In this document: piece by piece, positions 8,960 through 20,690 of the stretch
Numbering within the stretch: position 1 is the first letter of the stretch
Layout of the letters: every line of letters begins with the position of its first letter
The notes under the pieces: model-generated
Databases searched by the model: none
What the model saw: only the letters and a program-made list of their open reading frames with translations
What the model was told of the DNA's origin: nothing
Assembly (NCBI GenBank): GCA_007121075.1
Contig: SKMK01000020.1
Coordinates: 1-59,646, forward strand
DNA from: Syntrophomonadaceae bacterium
Lineage (GTDB): Bacteria > Bacillota > Dethiobacteria > DTU022
Direction of reading: 5' to 3'
DNA: 59,646 nt
Translations under genes and position numbers: made by a program

Positions 8960-8966
8960 AGGAGGG
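8960..8966 (+). promoter_or_regulatory. Strong ribosome-binding site pointing to a non-standard ilvB start
   Basis: AGGAGGG ends 5-8 bases before an in-frame CTG (8972) and ATT (8975). It lies inside the reading frame that would open at TTG 8936, and that TTG has no such site. Confidence 0.55.
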
Positions 8967-8971
8967 ATATC

Positions 8972-10663
8972 CTGATTATCAGAACAGGTAATGGTGCGAA
9001 AATTTTAATCGATGCTTTAAAAAATGAAGGGGTTGAAGTTGTTTTTGGATATCCCGGCGGAGCAGTGTTGACTCTATATGATCAGCTTTTTAGATCATCT
9101 CTAAAACATATCTTGGTCAGGCATGAGCAAGCTGCTGTTCATGCAGCTGATGGTTACGCCCGGGTAACTGGTCGTCCGGGTGTAGTATTCGCCACTTCTG
9201 GGCCGGGAGCGACCAATCTTGTTACGGGAATTGCTAATGCTTACCTCGATTCAATTCCTCTGGTGATTATTACCGGGCAGGTCCCCACCCGTTTTATCGG
9301 TACCGATGCTTTTCAGGAAGCAGATATTACCGGAATTACAATGCAGATAACCAAGCAAAACTACCAGGTGAAAAATGTAGACGATCTGCCTGGAATCATT
9401 TCTGAAGCATTTTATCTTGCCGCAACAGGTAGGCAGAGGCCTGTATTAATAGACGTACCCAAAGATATCTTTGACCAAAATATTTCAACCACTTCTCGCC
9501 AAAATGATAATTATTTTAAAGATGATAACCAAATCTTATATAATGAAGCTCAAATTAAACAGGCAGTTAAAGCAATTAAGAATGCTAAACGACCTGTTAT
9601 TTTCGGTGGAGGCGGCCTCATTAGAGCTAAAGCAGCTGAAACTTTAACTAATTTTGTTGATAAATTTAAGATCCCTGTTACCCTGTCTTTAATGGGGTTG
9701 GGTGCTTATCCTGGTGATCGAGACTTATTTTTAGGTATGCCAGGAATGCATGGGAGTATTACTGCTAATTATGCACTCAGCGAAGCAGATTTGATTGTAG
9801 CTGCCGGAGTACGCTTTGATGATCGAGTAACAGGAAAATTAGAGAATTTCGCTTCAAATGCAAAAATAATTCATATAGATATTGATTCTACAGAAATCGG
9901 TAAAAATGTGTTTGTAGATATTCCGGTTAAGGGGGATGTGAGAGCAGTTTTAGACTGTTTTCAAAAAGAATTACAACCTGGAAATACGGGTGAGTGGTTA
10001 ATAAAGATTAAAGACTGGAAAAACCGTCATCCTATTCCTGTTGGCAGGAGTGGTCCTGGATGCTCTTTAAAACCACAATTTGTTATAAGAGAACTAAGCC
10101 GGCTTAGCAGTAATAATGCAATTGTTGCTACTGACGTGGGACAGCACCAGATGTGGGCAGCCCAGCACTTTATTGTTCGTGAGCCGGGAACGTTTTTAAC
10201 ATCTGGAGGGTTGGGGACCATGGGATATGGCTTCCCTGCTGCGATTGGAGCCAAAGTAGCAGCACCAGACAGAGAAGTAATCTGTATTACCGGGGACGGA
10301 AGTTTTCAAATGAATATCCAGGAGCTCGCCACGGCAGTTCATAATCAGCTAAATATGACAATAGCAATCATTAATAACGGATGTCTGGGTATGGTTAGGC
10401 AATGGCAGGAAATATTTTACAATAAACGCTATTCTACATCTGTACTTGAAGATAATCCTGATTTTGTGCGGATTGCTGAAGCATATGGTGCAAAAGGGAT
10501 GCGTATAAAAGATGAAAAGGAAGTGGCAGCAGCTATAGTAGAAGCAAAAAAGATAAGGGGTCCGGTATTAATTGATTTTATGGTTGATGCAGAAGAAAAT
10601 GTTTATCCCATGGTTGCGCCAAATTGTCCTATCTACGATGTAATAATCGGTGATGAACTATGA
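8972..10663 (+). CDS. ilvB: Acetolactate synthase large subunit, biosynthetic type
   Basis: Condenses two pyruvates to acetolactate, or pyruvate with 2-oxobutyrate, using TPP and FAD. Visible motifs: GYPGGAVLTLYD, the catalytic Glu in VRHEQAAVHAADGYAR, SGPGATNLVTG, RFDDRVTGK of the FAD domain, and the TPP motif GDGSFQMNIQELATA. The frame is open from TTG 8936 (575 aa), but the only good ribosome-binding site (8960-8966) points to CTG 8972 or ATT 8975, giving about 563 aa beginning near IIRTGNGAKILIDAL, where IlvB proteins normally start. A rare start codon is therefore likely. No ilvN small subunit follows, so feedback control by valine may be lost or supplied elsewhere. AT-rich codons like its upstream neighbours. 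Confidence 0.93.
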   Translation: MIIRTGNGAKILIDALKNEGVEVVFGYPGGAVLTLYDQLFRSSLKHILVRHEQAAVHAADGYARVTGRPGVVFATSGPGATNLVTGIANAYLDSIPLVIITGQVPTRFIGTDAFQEADITGITMQITKQNYQVKNVDDLPGIISEAFYLAATGRQRPVLIDVPKDIFDQNISTTSRQNDNYFKDDNQILYNEAQIKQAVKAIKNAKRPVIFGGGGLIRAKAAETLTNFVDKFKIPVTLSLMGLGAYPGDRDLFLGMPGMHGSITANYALSEADLIVAAGVRFDDRVTGKLENFASNAKIIHIDIDSTEIGKNVFVDIPVKGDVRAVLDCFQKELQPGNTGEWLIKIKDWKNRHPIPVGRSGPGCSLKPQFVIRELSRLSSNNAIVATDVGQHQMWAAQHFIVREPGTFLTSGGLGTMGYGFPAAIGAKVAAPDREVICITGDGSFQMNIQELATAVHNQLNMTIAIINNGCLGMVRQWQEIFYNKRYSTSVLEDNPDFVRIAEAYGAKGMRIKDEKEVAAAIVEAKKIRGPVLIDFMVDAEENVYPMVAPNCPIYDVIIGDEL

Positions 10664-10775
10664 AACTGTGATTTTATATTTATTTAACCATAAATATTCC
10701 CTATGTGTTTCCAATTGGAGGATCAAGAAATGTTTTTGTAGAATTAATCGTTTAAATCAATGATATCAGGGTATA

Positions 10776-10781
10776 TATAAT
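10776..10781 (+). promoter_or_regulatory. Possible -10 box of the acyl-CoA dehydrogenase gene
   Basis: TATAAT in the run GTATATATAATAG, about 27 bases before the start codon. The best -35-like TTTAAA is 19 bp away, so the promoter is only tentative. It sits at the switch from AT-rich to GC-rich DNA. Confidence 0.35.
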
Positions 10782-10807
10782 AGTTTAGTAAAGGGGAGGT
10801 TGGTTAA

Positions 10808-11947
10808 ATGAACTTTGAATTGACCGAAGAGCAAGAAATGACCAGGAAAATGGTCCGCGATTTTGCCGAAAAAGAGCTTAAACCGGGGGCGGACGAACGC
10901 GACGATAAAGAAGAATTTTCCAGGGATATTTTTGATAAGATGGGGGAACTGGGTCTGACGGGCATCCCCTGGCCGGAAGAATACGGAGGGGGCGGATGCG
11001 ACTATGTCAGCTATGTTATTGCTGTTGAGGAGCTTTCCCGGGTTGACGCTTCGACGGGGACCACCCTGTCCGCCCATATATCCCTGGCCGGCTGGCCCCT
11101 GTATAAATACGGCACTGAAGAGCAGAAGAAAAAATACCTGGAACCGATGGCATTAGGCGAAAAACTGGGCGCCTACGGTCTGACCGAGAATACGGCGGGA
11201 ACTGACGCTGCCGCCATGCGGACTACGGCCGTTCTGAACGGGGATGGCTACGTTCTGAACGGCAACAAGATCTTTATCACCAACGCCGGTGATGCTGAAA
11301 TTTACGTGGTTTTTGCCGTTACCGATAAGGAGAAAAAGGCCAGGGGAATCAGCGCTTTTATTGTTGAAAAGGATACCCCGGGCTTAAATTTCGGAAAAAA
11401 AGAACGAAAAATGGGGCTGCGCTCTTCGCCGACCGTGGAACTTGTTTTCGACAACTGCCGGGTGCCGAAAGAAAACCTGCTCGGCAAGGAAGGCGAAGGA
11501 TTCAAGATAGCCATGGGTACGCTTGACGGGGGCAGGAACGGGATTGCCGCCCAGGCGGTGGGCATCGCCCAGGGGGCAATGGAAGAAGCGGCTGAATACG
11601 CTAAAAGCAGGGAGCAGTTCGGCAGGCCGATTGCCAATTTCCAGGCCGTATCATTCATGCTGGCCGACATGAGCACCAGGATCGAAGCGGCTCGCCTGCT
11701 GACCTACCAGGCCGCCTACCTGGAAAATGCAGGGCTTCCCTACGGCAAAGCATCGGCCATGGCCAAGCTTTTTGCCTCGGAAACGGCTATGGAAGTAACC
11801 ACCAATGCGGTTCAAATTTTTGGTGGTTACGGTTACACCAGGGATTACCCGGTGGAACGCTTCATGCGCGATGCCAAGATAACCCAGATCTACGAGGGAA
11901 CCAGCGAGGTGCAGCGCCTGGTCATATCTCGCTACTTACTGGGCTAA
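10808..11947 (+). CDS. Acyl-CoA dehydrogenase (short-chain / butyryl-CoA type)
   Basis: FAD-dependent alpha,beta-dehydrogenation of an acyl-CoA. 379 aa, the usual length. Visible: the substrate/FAD segments [15 protein letters not shown] and [40 protein letters not shown], and the catalytic-base motif IYEGTSEVQ with Glu363 in the place used by short-chain and butyryl-CoA dehydrogenases. GGGGAGG precedes the ATG. It lies upstream of the adenosyltransferase-MeaB-mutase genes, so n-butyryl-CoA made by the mutase, or branched acyl-CoAs made by the oxidoreductases, are likely substrates. Electron-transfer flavoprotein genes are not in the window. Exact chain specificity cannot be read from the sequence. 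Confidence 0.93.
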   Translation: MNFELTEEQEMTRKMVRDFAEKELKPGADERDDKEEFSRDIFDKMGELGLTGIPWPEEYGGGGCDYVSYVIAVEELSRVDASTGTTLSAHISLAGWPLYKYGTEEQKKKYLEPMALGEKLGAYGLTENTAGTDAAAMRTTAVLNGDGYVLNGNKIFITNAGDAEIYVVFAVTDKEKKARGISAFIVEKDTPGLNFGKKERKMGLRSSPTVELVFDNCRVPKENLLGKEGEGFKIAMGTLDGGRNGIAAQAVGIAQGAMEEAAEYAKSREQFGRPIANFQAVSFMLADMSTRIEAARLLTYQAAYLENAGLPYGKASAMAKLFASETAMEVTTNAVQIFGGYGYTRDYPVERFMRDAKITQIYEGTSEVQRLVISRYLLG

Positions 11948-11965
11948 AACTGTTACTCCTGTCTA

Positions 11966-12088
11966 AGATGTTAAAGGGACGGTTCTTTTGATATTATTTG
12001 TACCCAACAATGATGCTGTTAAATAAACAGAGTCCCGGGGCAGAGAAGTTTTAACAAGAATGTCAAGAGAACCGTTCCTTTAACATAT
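11966..12088. repeat. REP/MITE-like inverted-repeat element
   Basis: The arms 11970-11991 and 12063-12084 are inverted copies of each other, matching at 20 of 22 positions. Partial identity extends outward (GATGTTAAAGG versus GGATATGTTAAAGG) and inward. The arm core is GGACGGTTCTTTTGA on one side and TCAAGAGAACCGTTCC on the other. Such ACGGTTC-type ends are familiar from small interspersed repeats of Clostridia that are thought to be moved by REP-associated (IS200-like, TnpA_REP) transposases; that link is from memory of the family. No ORF lies inside. It could also fold into a long hairpin RNA. Other copies would have to be sought outside the window. Confidence 0.6.
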
Positions 12089-12143
12089 CCTTTTGATATA
12101 TCTTCGACTTAATTGGAACGGCTTTTAAGATAGGGGCCGGTCT

Positions 12144-12151
12144 GGCATAAT
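12144..12151 (+). promoter_or_regulatory. Possible extended -10 promoter of the adenosyltransferase-mutase operon
   Basis: TGGCATAAT in this stretch has the TGN extension plus a 5-of-6 -10 box. There is no good -35 at 16-18 bp. It would begin a transcript about 50 bases before the gene at 12206. Confidence 0.33.
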
Positions 12152-12205
12152 AGGTAGTGAACAGGAAAAGCTTATTGATTGGATTTGAAGGGGGTTGCAA
12201 TATTA

Positions 12206-12733
12206 ATGGCCAAAGAGAAGCCGGGATTGACTATGGTTTTTACCGGTGACGGTAAGGGAAAAACCACCGCTGCGGTCGGGCAGGCTGTACGGGCCCTGGG
12301 ACACGGCTTTCGCGTCTACATGATCCACTTCATGAAAGGCCGTGATTACGGGGAATTTCTGGCCCTGGATAAGATGCCGGGGTTGACCCTGGTCCGGGCC
12401 GGGAGAGACTGTTTTGTTTCCCGTGAAGATCCAGATCCGGTTGATCTAGACCTGGCCAGGGACGGTTTTGCCAGGGCCGGGGAAGCAATCCGGGGCGGTG
12501 AATATGACCTGGTAGTCCTGGATGAAATCAATGTAGCGGTTGATTTTGGCTTGATTGCGGAAGAAGATTTAATTGGCCTGCTCCGCGAAAAACCGGCCGG
12601 GGTGACCGTGGTTTTAACCGGTAGAGGGGCTTCCCAGGAACTGGTCAAGATGGCCGATATGGTCAGTGAAGTGCTGGCCATCAAACATCATTATGAGCAG
12701 GGTGCGGATTGTATGCCCGGGATTGAGTATTAA
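12206..12733 (+). CDS. cobO: Cob(I)yrinic acid a,c-diamide / cob(I)alamin adenosyltransferase, CobO (BtuR/CobA) type
   Basis: Transfers the adenosyl group of ATP to cob(I)alamin, making adenosylcobalamin. The start ATG 12206 follows GAAGGGGG and gives about 175 aa; the upstream TTG 12179 is not needed. Visible: the P-loop variant GDGKGKTTAAVGQAVRALGHG, the LDEINVAVDFGL segment after the second strand, VLTGRGA, and the C-terminal EVLAIKHHYEQGA...GIEY region, which is typical for CobA. It directly precedes meaB and the B12-dependent mutase genes, so it most likely supplies or repairs the mutase cofactor. Confidence 0.9.
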   Translation: MAKEKPGLTMVFTGDGKGKTTAAVGQAVRALGHGFRVYMIHFMKGRDYGEFLALDKMPGLTLVRAGRDCFVSREDPDPVDLDLARDGFARAGEAIRGGEYDLVVLDEINVAVDFGLIAEEDLIGLLREKPAGVTVVLTGRGASQELVKMADMVSEVLAIKHHYEQGADCMPGIEY

Positions 12734-12790
12734 AAAATAAACTATTCATGCGCTTATACAGGCTGGCTCGTTCGAGTTGGGAGTGAGTAA

Positions 12791-13756
12791 ATGCAGCAGC
12801 TAGTGGAGGATTTATTGGCCGGTAACAGGAGGGCGGCCGCCCGCCTGATTTCACAGGTCGAAAACGACGATCCCCAGAAAAGGGAACTGCTCAAGGAAAT
12901 ATTTCCCCACACCGGACGGGCTTACGTGATCGGGGTTACCGGAGCGCCCGGTTCGGGCAAGAGTTCTCTGGTTGACTGTCTCCTGCAGCAAATGCGCTCA
13001 GAGAGTCTCAAGGTGGGCGTAATCGGGGTTGACCCGACCAGCCCTTTCAGCGGCGGGGCGATCCTGGGCGACCGGATCAGAATGCAGGAGCATGCCCTGG
13101 ACCAGGATGTTTTTATCCGCAGTATGGGTACCAGGGGCAGCCTGGGCGGCCTGGCCCGGGCCACCCGGGAAGCAATACAGGTCCTGGATGCTTTTGGCAA
13201 GGACATCATCCTGGTCGAAACGGTTGGCGTGGGCCAGTCGGAAATCGATATCGTTAAGACGGCGGACAGCACCATGGTGGTCCTGACCCCGGCCGGCGGG
13301 GACAGTGTCCAAACCATCAAGGCCGGGATCATGGAAATTGCCGATCTGTTTGTAGTGAATAAGGCCGACCTGCCCGGCGCTGAAAGGACGACGACCGAAA
13401 TAAACCTGATGCTGGACATGAAGGAAGACAACCGGTGGCGGCCGCCGGTGCTGTGCACCGTCTCGGTGCGCGGTGAAGGCATTGAAACAGTCTGGGAATC
13501 CCTGAAAGAGCACCGCTGCTTCCTGGAAGACAGCGGGCGGTTGATGAAAATCCGCCGGGAACGGGTCCGGCGGGAGCTGACCGAGCAGGTGGAATACCTG
13601 GTTAAAAGCCGGATTTGGGACCGGGTCAAGGAACAGATCGAGTTTGACAGCCTGGTCGAAAAGATAGTTCTTCGCCGCCGCGATCCATACAGCGCCGCTT
13701 ATGAGCTGCTGGAGAAAATTGCTTTTTACGGCGAAGACGATAAAGAGGGTGGTTAG
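12791..13756 (+). CDS. meaB: MeaB-type G-protein chaperone of acyl-CoA mutase
   Basis: A 321-aa G3E-family GTPase. Motifs: Walker A GAPGSGKSSLVD, the metal/switch segment VDPTSPFSGGAILGDRIRM, the switch VETVGVGQSEIDI, and NKADLPGAE as guanine-specificity loop. In the known systems MeaB gates transfer of adenosylcobalamin from the adenosyltransferase to the mutase and ejects inactivated cofactor. It stands between the adenosyltransferase and the mutase large subunit (3-base gap to the latter), an arrangement strongly supporting this role. Older annotation may call it ArgK. The protein ends in a charged dimerisation arm. Confidence 0.95.
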   Translation: MQQLVEDLLAGNRRAAARLISQVENDDPQKRELLKEIFPHTGRAYVIGVTGAPGSGKSSLVDCLLQQMRSESLKVGVIGVDPTSPFSGGAILGDRIRMQEHALDQDVFIRSMGTRGSLGGLARATREAIQVLDAFGKDIILVETVGVGQSEIDIVKTADSTMVVLTPAGGDSVQTIKAGIMEIADLFVVNKADLPGAERTTTEINLMLDMKEDNRWRPPVLCTVSVRGEGIETVWESLKEHRCFLEDSGRLMKIRRERVRRELTEQVEYLVKSRIWDRVKEQIEFDSLVEKIVLRRRDPYSAAYELLEKIAFYGEDDKEGG

Positions 13757-13759
13757 GTT

Positions 13760-15421
13760 ATGGATCTAGAAAAGCTGGAACGGATCAAAGAGCTGAAAGA
13801 GGTTTGGGAAAAAGAGCTCGAAGATTTGAAGGAGCGGTGTGAACCGGCGGAAACGGTTTCAGGCCAGCCGGTAAAAATACTCTACACGCCCCTGGATACG
13901 GAAAACCTTGACTATGAATCCGACCTCGGTTTTCCGGGCCGTTACCCTTACACCAGGGGAGTGCAGCCCAATATGTACCGGGGACGGTTGTGGACGATGC
14001 GCCAGTTTTCCGGGTTTGGTGACGCTTACGACTCCAACCGGCGCTACCGCTACCTGCTCGAGCAGGGCCAGACCGGTTTGAGCGTCGCTTTTGACATGCC
14101 CACCTTAATGGGCTATGATTCGGACAGCGACCGCTCTTTAGGAGAGGTGGGGCGCTGCGGGGTGGCCATTGACTCCCTGGAAGACATGGAGATCCTCTTT
14201 GACCAGATTCCGCTGGACCAGGTCACCACTTCGATGACCATCAACGGGCCGGCGGCAATCCTGTGGTGCATGTACCTGGCCACCGCCGAAAAGCAGGGAA
14301 TCAGCCTCGATAAGGTCGGGGGTACGATCCAGAACGATATCCTCAAGGAATATATTGCCCAGAAATCCTGGATTTTCCCGCCGGAGCCCTCGATGCGCCT
14401 GATTACTGATATCTTTGAATTTGCCACCGATCATGTCCCCAAATGGAACACGATCAGCATCAGCGGCTACCATATCAGGGAAGCCGGTTCAACGGCAGTC
14501 CAGGAGCTGGCCTTTACCCTGGCCGACGGTTTTGCCTACGTGGAAGCGGGCATCAATGCAGGGCTCGACGTGGACCGTTTTGCGCCGCGGTTATCATTTT
14601 TCTTTAACTCCCACATCGACTTTTTTGAAGAGATCTGCAAGTACCGGGCGGCCCGCCGGATCTGGGCCCGCCGGATGAAGGAAAAATACGGGGCCAAAGA
14701 TCCCCGTTCCCTGAAAATGCGTTTCCATACCCAGACTGCCGGGTGCAGCCTGACGGCCCAGGAACCGGAAAACAATATCGTCCGCACCGCCTATGAAGCT
14801 CTTTCCGCGGTTTTGGGCGGGACCCAGTCCCTGCACACCAATTCCATGGACGAAGTGCTTGCCCTGCCCTCGGAAAAGGCCGTTAAAATTGCCCTGCGCA
14901 CCCAACAGGTCCTGGCTTATGAAACCGGGGTGGCCAACACGATCGATCCCCTGGCCGGTTCTTATTTCATCGAAGCCGTGACCGACAAGATGGAAGCAGA
15001 GGCAGAAAAATATTTTAAACGCATTGACGAGCTGGGCGGCGTGCTGCCAGCCATTGACCAGGGCTTTTTTCAGCAGGAGATCGCCGATGCCGCTTACGAG
15101 TTTCAGAAGGCTGTCGACAGAGGCGAACAGGTCCTGGTCGGTGTCAACCGCTACCGCACCGACGAACCGATGGAACTGGAAATTTTGAAAATCGATCCGG
15201 AAGTGGAGCGGAAGCAACTGGAGCGGCTGAAGCGCCTGAAAGAAAATCGCGACGGGGACAAAGTTACAGCCTGCCTGGAAGAGTTAAAAAGATGCGCCGC
15301 AGCCAGTGACAACCTGATCCCGAAAATTTTGGACGCAGTGCGGGCCTATGCTACCGAAGGTGAGATTACAGCGACCTTGAAAGAAGTGTTTGGCGAATAC
15401 AGGGAAAAACCGCTGTTTTAA
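13760..15421 (+). CDS. icmA: Isobutyryl-CoA mutase-like large subunit (methylmalonyl-CoA mutase family)
   Basis: A 553-aa TIM-barrel subunit of an adenosylcobalamin-dependent acyl-CoA mutase. Family marks include [59 protein letters not shown], and [17 protein letters not shown]. The residues that decide substrate in this family are Phe83 (in RQFSGFG) and Gln201 (in KEYIAQK). Aligned with the Propionibacterium methylmalonyl-CoA mutase these are Tyr89 and Arg207; the spacing of 118 residues is identical. Phe/Gln is the isobutyryl-CoA mutase signature, and the Arg needed for the carboxylate of methylmalonyl/succinyl-CoA is missing. The likely reaction is isobutyryl-CoA to n-butyryl-CoA; pivalyl/isovaleryl-CoA are alternatives. 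Automatic annotation will probably say methylmalonyl-CoA mutase. Substrate call is inferred, family call is firm. Confidence 0.88.
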   Translation: MDLEKLERIKELKEVWEKELEDLKERCEPAETVSGQPVKILYTPLDTENLDYESDLGFPGRYPYTRGVQPNMYRGRLWTMRQFSGFGDAYDSNRRYRYLLEQGQTGLSVAFDMPTLMGYDSDSDRSLGEVGRCGVAIDSLEDMEILFDQIPLDQVTTSMTINGPAAILWCMYLATAEKQGISLDKVGGTIQNDILKEYIAQKSWIFPPEPSMRLITDIFEFATDHVPKWNTISISGYHIREAGSTAVQELAFTLADGFAYVEAGINAGLDVDRFAPRLSFFFNSHIDFFEEICKYRAARRIWARRMKEKYGAKDPRSLKMRFHTQTAGCSLTAQEPENNIVRTAYEALSAVLGGTQSLHTNSMDEVLALPSEKAVKIALRTQQVLAYETGVANTIDPLAGSYFIEAVTDKMEAEAEKYFKRIDELGGVLPAIDQGFFQQEIADAAYEFQKAVDRGEQVLVGVNRYRTDEPMELEILKIDPEVERKQLERLKRLKENRDGDKVTACLEELKRCAAASDNLIPKILDAVRAYATEGEITATLKEVFGEYREKPLF

Positions 15422-15433
15422 GGGGTGTTAACC

Positions 15434-15847
15434 ATGGAAGACAGGAAAATTAGGGTTCTGGTAGCCAAGCCGGGCCTGGATGGCCATGATCGGGGGGTTA
15501 AAGTTGTCGCCCGGGGTTTGAGGGATGCCGGGATGGAAGTGATCTACACCGGCCTGCACCAGACCCCACAGCAGGTGGCCGAAACCGCCCTGCAGGAAGA
15601 TGTCGATGTGGTCGGCCTGAGCGTTTTATCAGGAGCGCACATGACCCTGGTGCCGAAAATTAAAGAACTACTGATAGAAAACGACCTTAAAGACGTTCTG
15701 CTCCTGGTCGGTGGGATTGTGCCCGAAGATGATGCTAAAAAGCTCATGGCCGACGGCCATGCCGACCGGATTTTTACCCCGGGCGATTCCATCGACAGTA
15801 TTACAGCTTATATCTTCGACTGGTTCAAACAAAAAGCGGAATCATAA
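15434..15847 (+). CDS. icmB: Acyl-CoA mutase small subunit, cobalamin-binding
   Basis: About 137 aa. It contains the base-off B12 motif DxHxxG in [11 protein letters not shown], followed by [14 protein letters not shown] and [10 protein letters not shown], the classic B12-binding Rossmann fold of mutase C-terminal domains. It is a separate polypeptide, as in isobutyryl-CoA mutases and some methylmalonyl-CoA mutases. Start ATG 15434 is preferred over GTG 15425 because AGGGGTG lies at 15421-15427. It follows the large subunit after 12 bases, so the two are expressed together as the holoenzyme. Confidence 0.93.
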   Translation: MEDRKIRVLVAKPGLDGHDRGVKVVARGLRDAGMEVIYTGLHQTPQQVAETALQEDVDVVGLSVLSGAHMTLVPKIKELLIENDLKDVLLLVGGIVPEDDAKKLMADGHADRIFTPGDSIDSITAYIFDWFKQKAES

Positions 15848-15887
15848 TTCCCGGCTCCGGCCGCGATCAAGGTTATAAAGCCGTTAG

Positions 15888-19309
<3,422 letters not shown>

Positions 19310-19381
19310 ATTAATAAATTTAATTAAATTAACCCCCCGGTTAAAGGAGCTGCGCTATAAGCGGCCAGATACGCGGGCAAA

Positions 19382-19461
19382 AGACCCTGTGCTGGCTGTT
19401 ATTATGGAAAACGGGCTTAAAGGCCCAGAAGGCCCTGATTATCCTTAAAATAACAGGGTCT
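19382..19461 (+). other. Long-range inverted repeat after the activator gene
   Basis: AGACCCTGT (19382-19390) and ACAGGGTCT (19453-19461) can pair, enclosing a smaller GGGCTT/AGGCCC hairpin at about 19413-19426. It lies between the activator stop and the first -24/-12 promoter. No T-run follows, so I do not call it an intrinsic terminator; it may be the activator mRNA 3' end or a structured spacer. The rest of 19310-19600 is AT-rich without a gene. Confidence 0.4.
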
Positions 19462-19527
19462 ATTAGTCAGCGCCTTAAACACTTTCCTCAAAATAATTGC
19501 ACTTCTTCAAGTTTAAATCGAAATAAC

Positions 19528-19543
19528 TGGTATGAAAATTGCG
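19528..19543 (+). promoter_or_regulatory. Sigma-54 (-24/-12) promoter of leucine dehydrogenase 2
   Basis: TGGTATGAAAATTGCG: the invariant GG (19529-19530) and GC (19541-19542) are separated by exactly 10 bases, as sigma-54 requires. The start of transcription would be near 19554, 47 bases before the gene. The same 18 bases occur before the gene at 20924, and the activator gene lies just upstream. Confidence 0.85.
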
Positions 19544-19600
19544 AATATAGTTTTTATACAGTAAACCGGAGGATCTGATTATCATACTGGGAGGGAAATT

Positions 19601-20635
19601 ATGTCTGGATACCTGGCCAAGATGGAAGATAAAGGATTTGAAGAGCTGGTCCTGCTCCACGACTCCGCGACGGGCCTGAAAGGGGCGATTGCCATTCACA
19701 GTACGGCCCGCGGCCCGGCCCTGGGCGGAACCCGGATGTGGACCTATCCAAGTGAAGAGGAAGCCGTGGATGATGTCATGTGCCTGGCCTGCGGAATGAG
19801 TTACAAGGCGGCAGCCGCTGAACTGCCGCTCGGCGGGGGGAAAGGAGTGATCATTGGCGATCCCGGCCGGGACAAGTGCGAAGATCTGTTCAGTTGTTAC
19901 GGACGTTTCGTGGAACAGTTAAGCGGCAGGTTTATTACAGCGGCCGATATGGGGATCGAAGAGTGCGACCTGGACTGCATCAGGAAAGAAACCCGCTACG
20001 TGGTCGGGGGCACGGAGATCGGCAGCCCATCCCCCATTACTGCCTACGGCGTCTGGAAGGGAATTAAAGCCTGCGCCGAGGAGGTCTACGGTTCGCCAAG
20101 CCTGGAAGGCAAGCTAATTGCCGTCCAGGGCGTGGGCAGTGTGGGGTCGGCCCTGTGCGAACACCTGGCTCAGGAAGGCGCCCGGCTGCTGGTAAGCGAC
20201 CTTGACCAGGGCAGGGTCAAGCAGGCGGTGAGCAGGTTTGGGGCCACCGCGGTAGATCCCGATCAGATTATTTTCCAGGACTGTGATATTTTTTCACCCT
20301 GCGGGATCGGTGGGGTGATCAATGAAAAGACAATATCCCACCTGAAATGCAAAATTGTAGCCGGGGCGGCAAACAATGTTATCAAGGAAGAAGGGCTAGG
20401 CGCGGCCCTCAAGGAGCGGGGGATCCTTTATGCCCCCGATTATTTCATTAATGCCGGCGGGTTGATTTTTGTAGAGATGAGCAGGCAGGGCGTAAGGGAT
20501 CAAGGGAAAATCAAGCAGCTGGTGGATCGGATCGAGGGGCGCCTGAAAGAACTGTTCAGGCGGGCCCGCGAACAAAACCTGCTCCCGGAAGAAGTGGCCG
20601 ACATTTATGCCGAGGAAAGACTGGGGAGAAGGTAA
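19601..20635 (+). CDS. Leucine (Glu/Leu/Phe/Val-type) dehydrogenase, copy 2
   Basis: A 344-aa NAD+-dependent branched-chain amino-acid dehydrogenase, closely similar along its length to copies 1 and 3. Active-site lysines Lys69 (GMSYK) and Lys81 (PLGGGKG) and Asp116 (ADMG) are present, as is the Rossmann motif GVGSVGSALC. One oddity: the residue before GMSYK is Cys64 (LACGMSYK), where copies 1, 3 and the wider family have Arg. This may alter substrate range or activity. GGGAGG precedes the ATG. It lies directly behind a -24/-12 promoter. The gene is GC-rich, unlike copy 1. It should supply 2-oxoacids to the oxidoreductase encoded downstream. Confidence 0.93.
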   Translation: MSGYLAKMEDKGFEELVLLHDSATGLKGAIAIHSTARGPALGGTRMWTYPSEEEAVDDVMCLACGMSYKAAAAELPLGGGKGVIIGDPGRDKCEDLFSCYGRFVEQLSGRFITAADMGIEECDLDCIRKETRYVVGGTEIGSPSPITAYGVWKGIKACAEEVYGSPSLEGKLIAVQGVGSVGSALCEHLAQEGARLLVSDLDQGRVKQAVSRFGATAVDPDQIIFQDCDIFSPCGIGGVINEKTISHLKCKIVAGAANNVIKEEGLGAALKERGILYAPDYFINAGGLIFVEMSRQGVRDQGKIKQLVDRIEGRLKELFRRAREQNLLPEEVADIYAEERLGRR

Positions 20636-20690
20636 AAATAGAAGGGCTGGCATTTAATATAGCCGGCTGGTTCATACAGGCAGAAGGCCA

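Larger units (their letters stand above)
230..10760. other. AT-rich gene block, candidate horizontally acquired island
   Basis: From shortly after the corrinoid gene to just before the acyl-CoA dehydrogenase, the DNA is clearly AT-richer in coding and intergenic parts, with many AAA, ATA, TTA and AAT codons. The flanking genes use GC-rich codons such as CTG, GCC and CGC. The block holds the TRAP transporter, desulfidase, leucine dehydrogenase 1, oxidoreductase 1 and acetolactate synthase. I found no integrase, tRNA or obvious direct repeat at the edges, so the boundaries are approximate and the mechanism of acquisition is unknown. Confidence 0.6.

Noticed and set aside
8831-8971. Search for a T-box or valine attenuator before ilvB
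   Set aside because: No T-box AGGGTGG-type motif, no run of Val/Leu/Ile codons and no terminator hairpin seen.
12734-12790. Search for a cobalamin riboswitch near the adenosyltransferase, meaB and mutase genes
   Set aside because: I could not identify the B12-box or the surrounding pairing in any gap from 11948 to 13760.
13760-15847. Calling the mutase methylmalonyl-CoA mutase and inferring a propionate pathway with fumarase and fumarate reductase
   Set aside because: The Tyr/Arg pair needed for methylmalonyl-CoA is replaced by Phe/Gln, and no epimerase or methylmalonyl-CoA decarboxylase gene is present.
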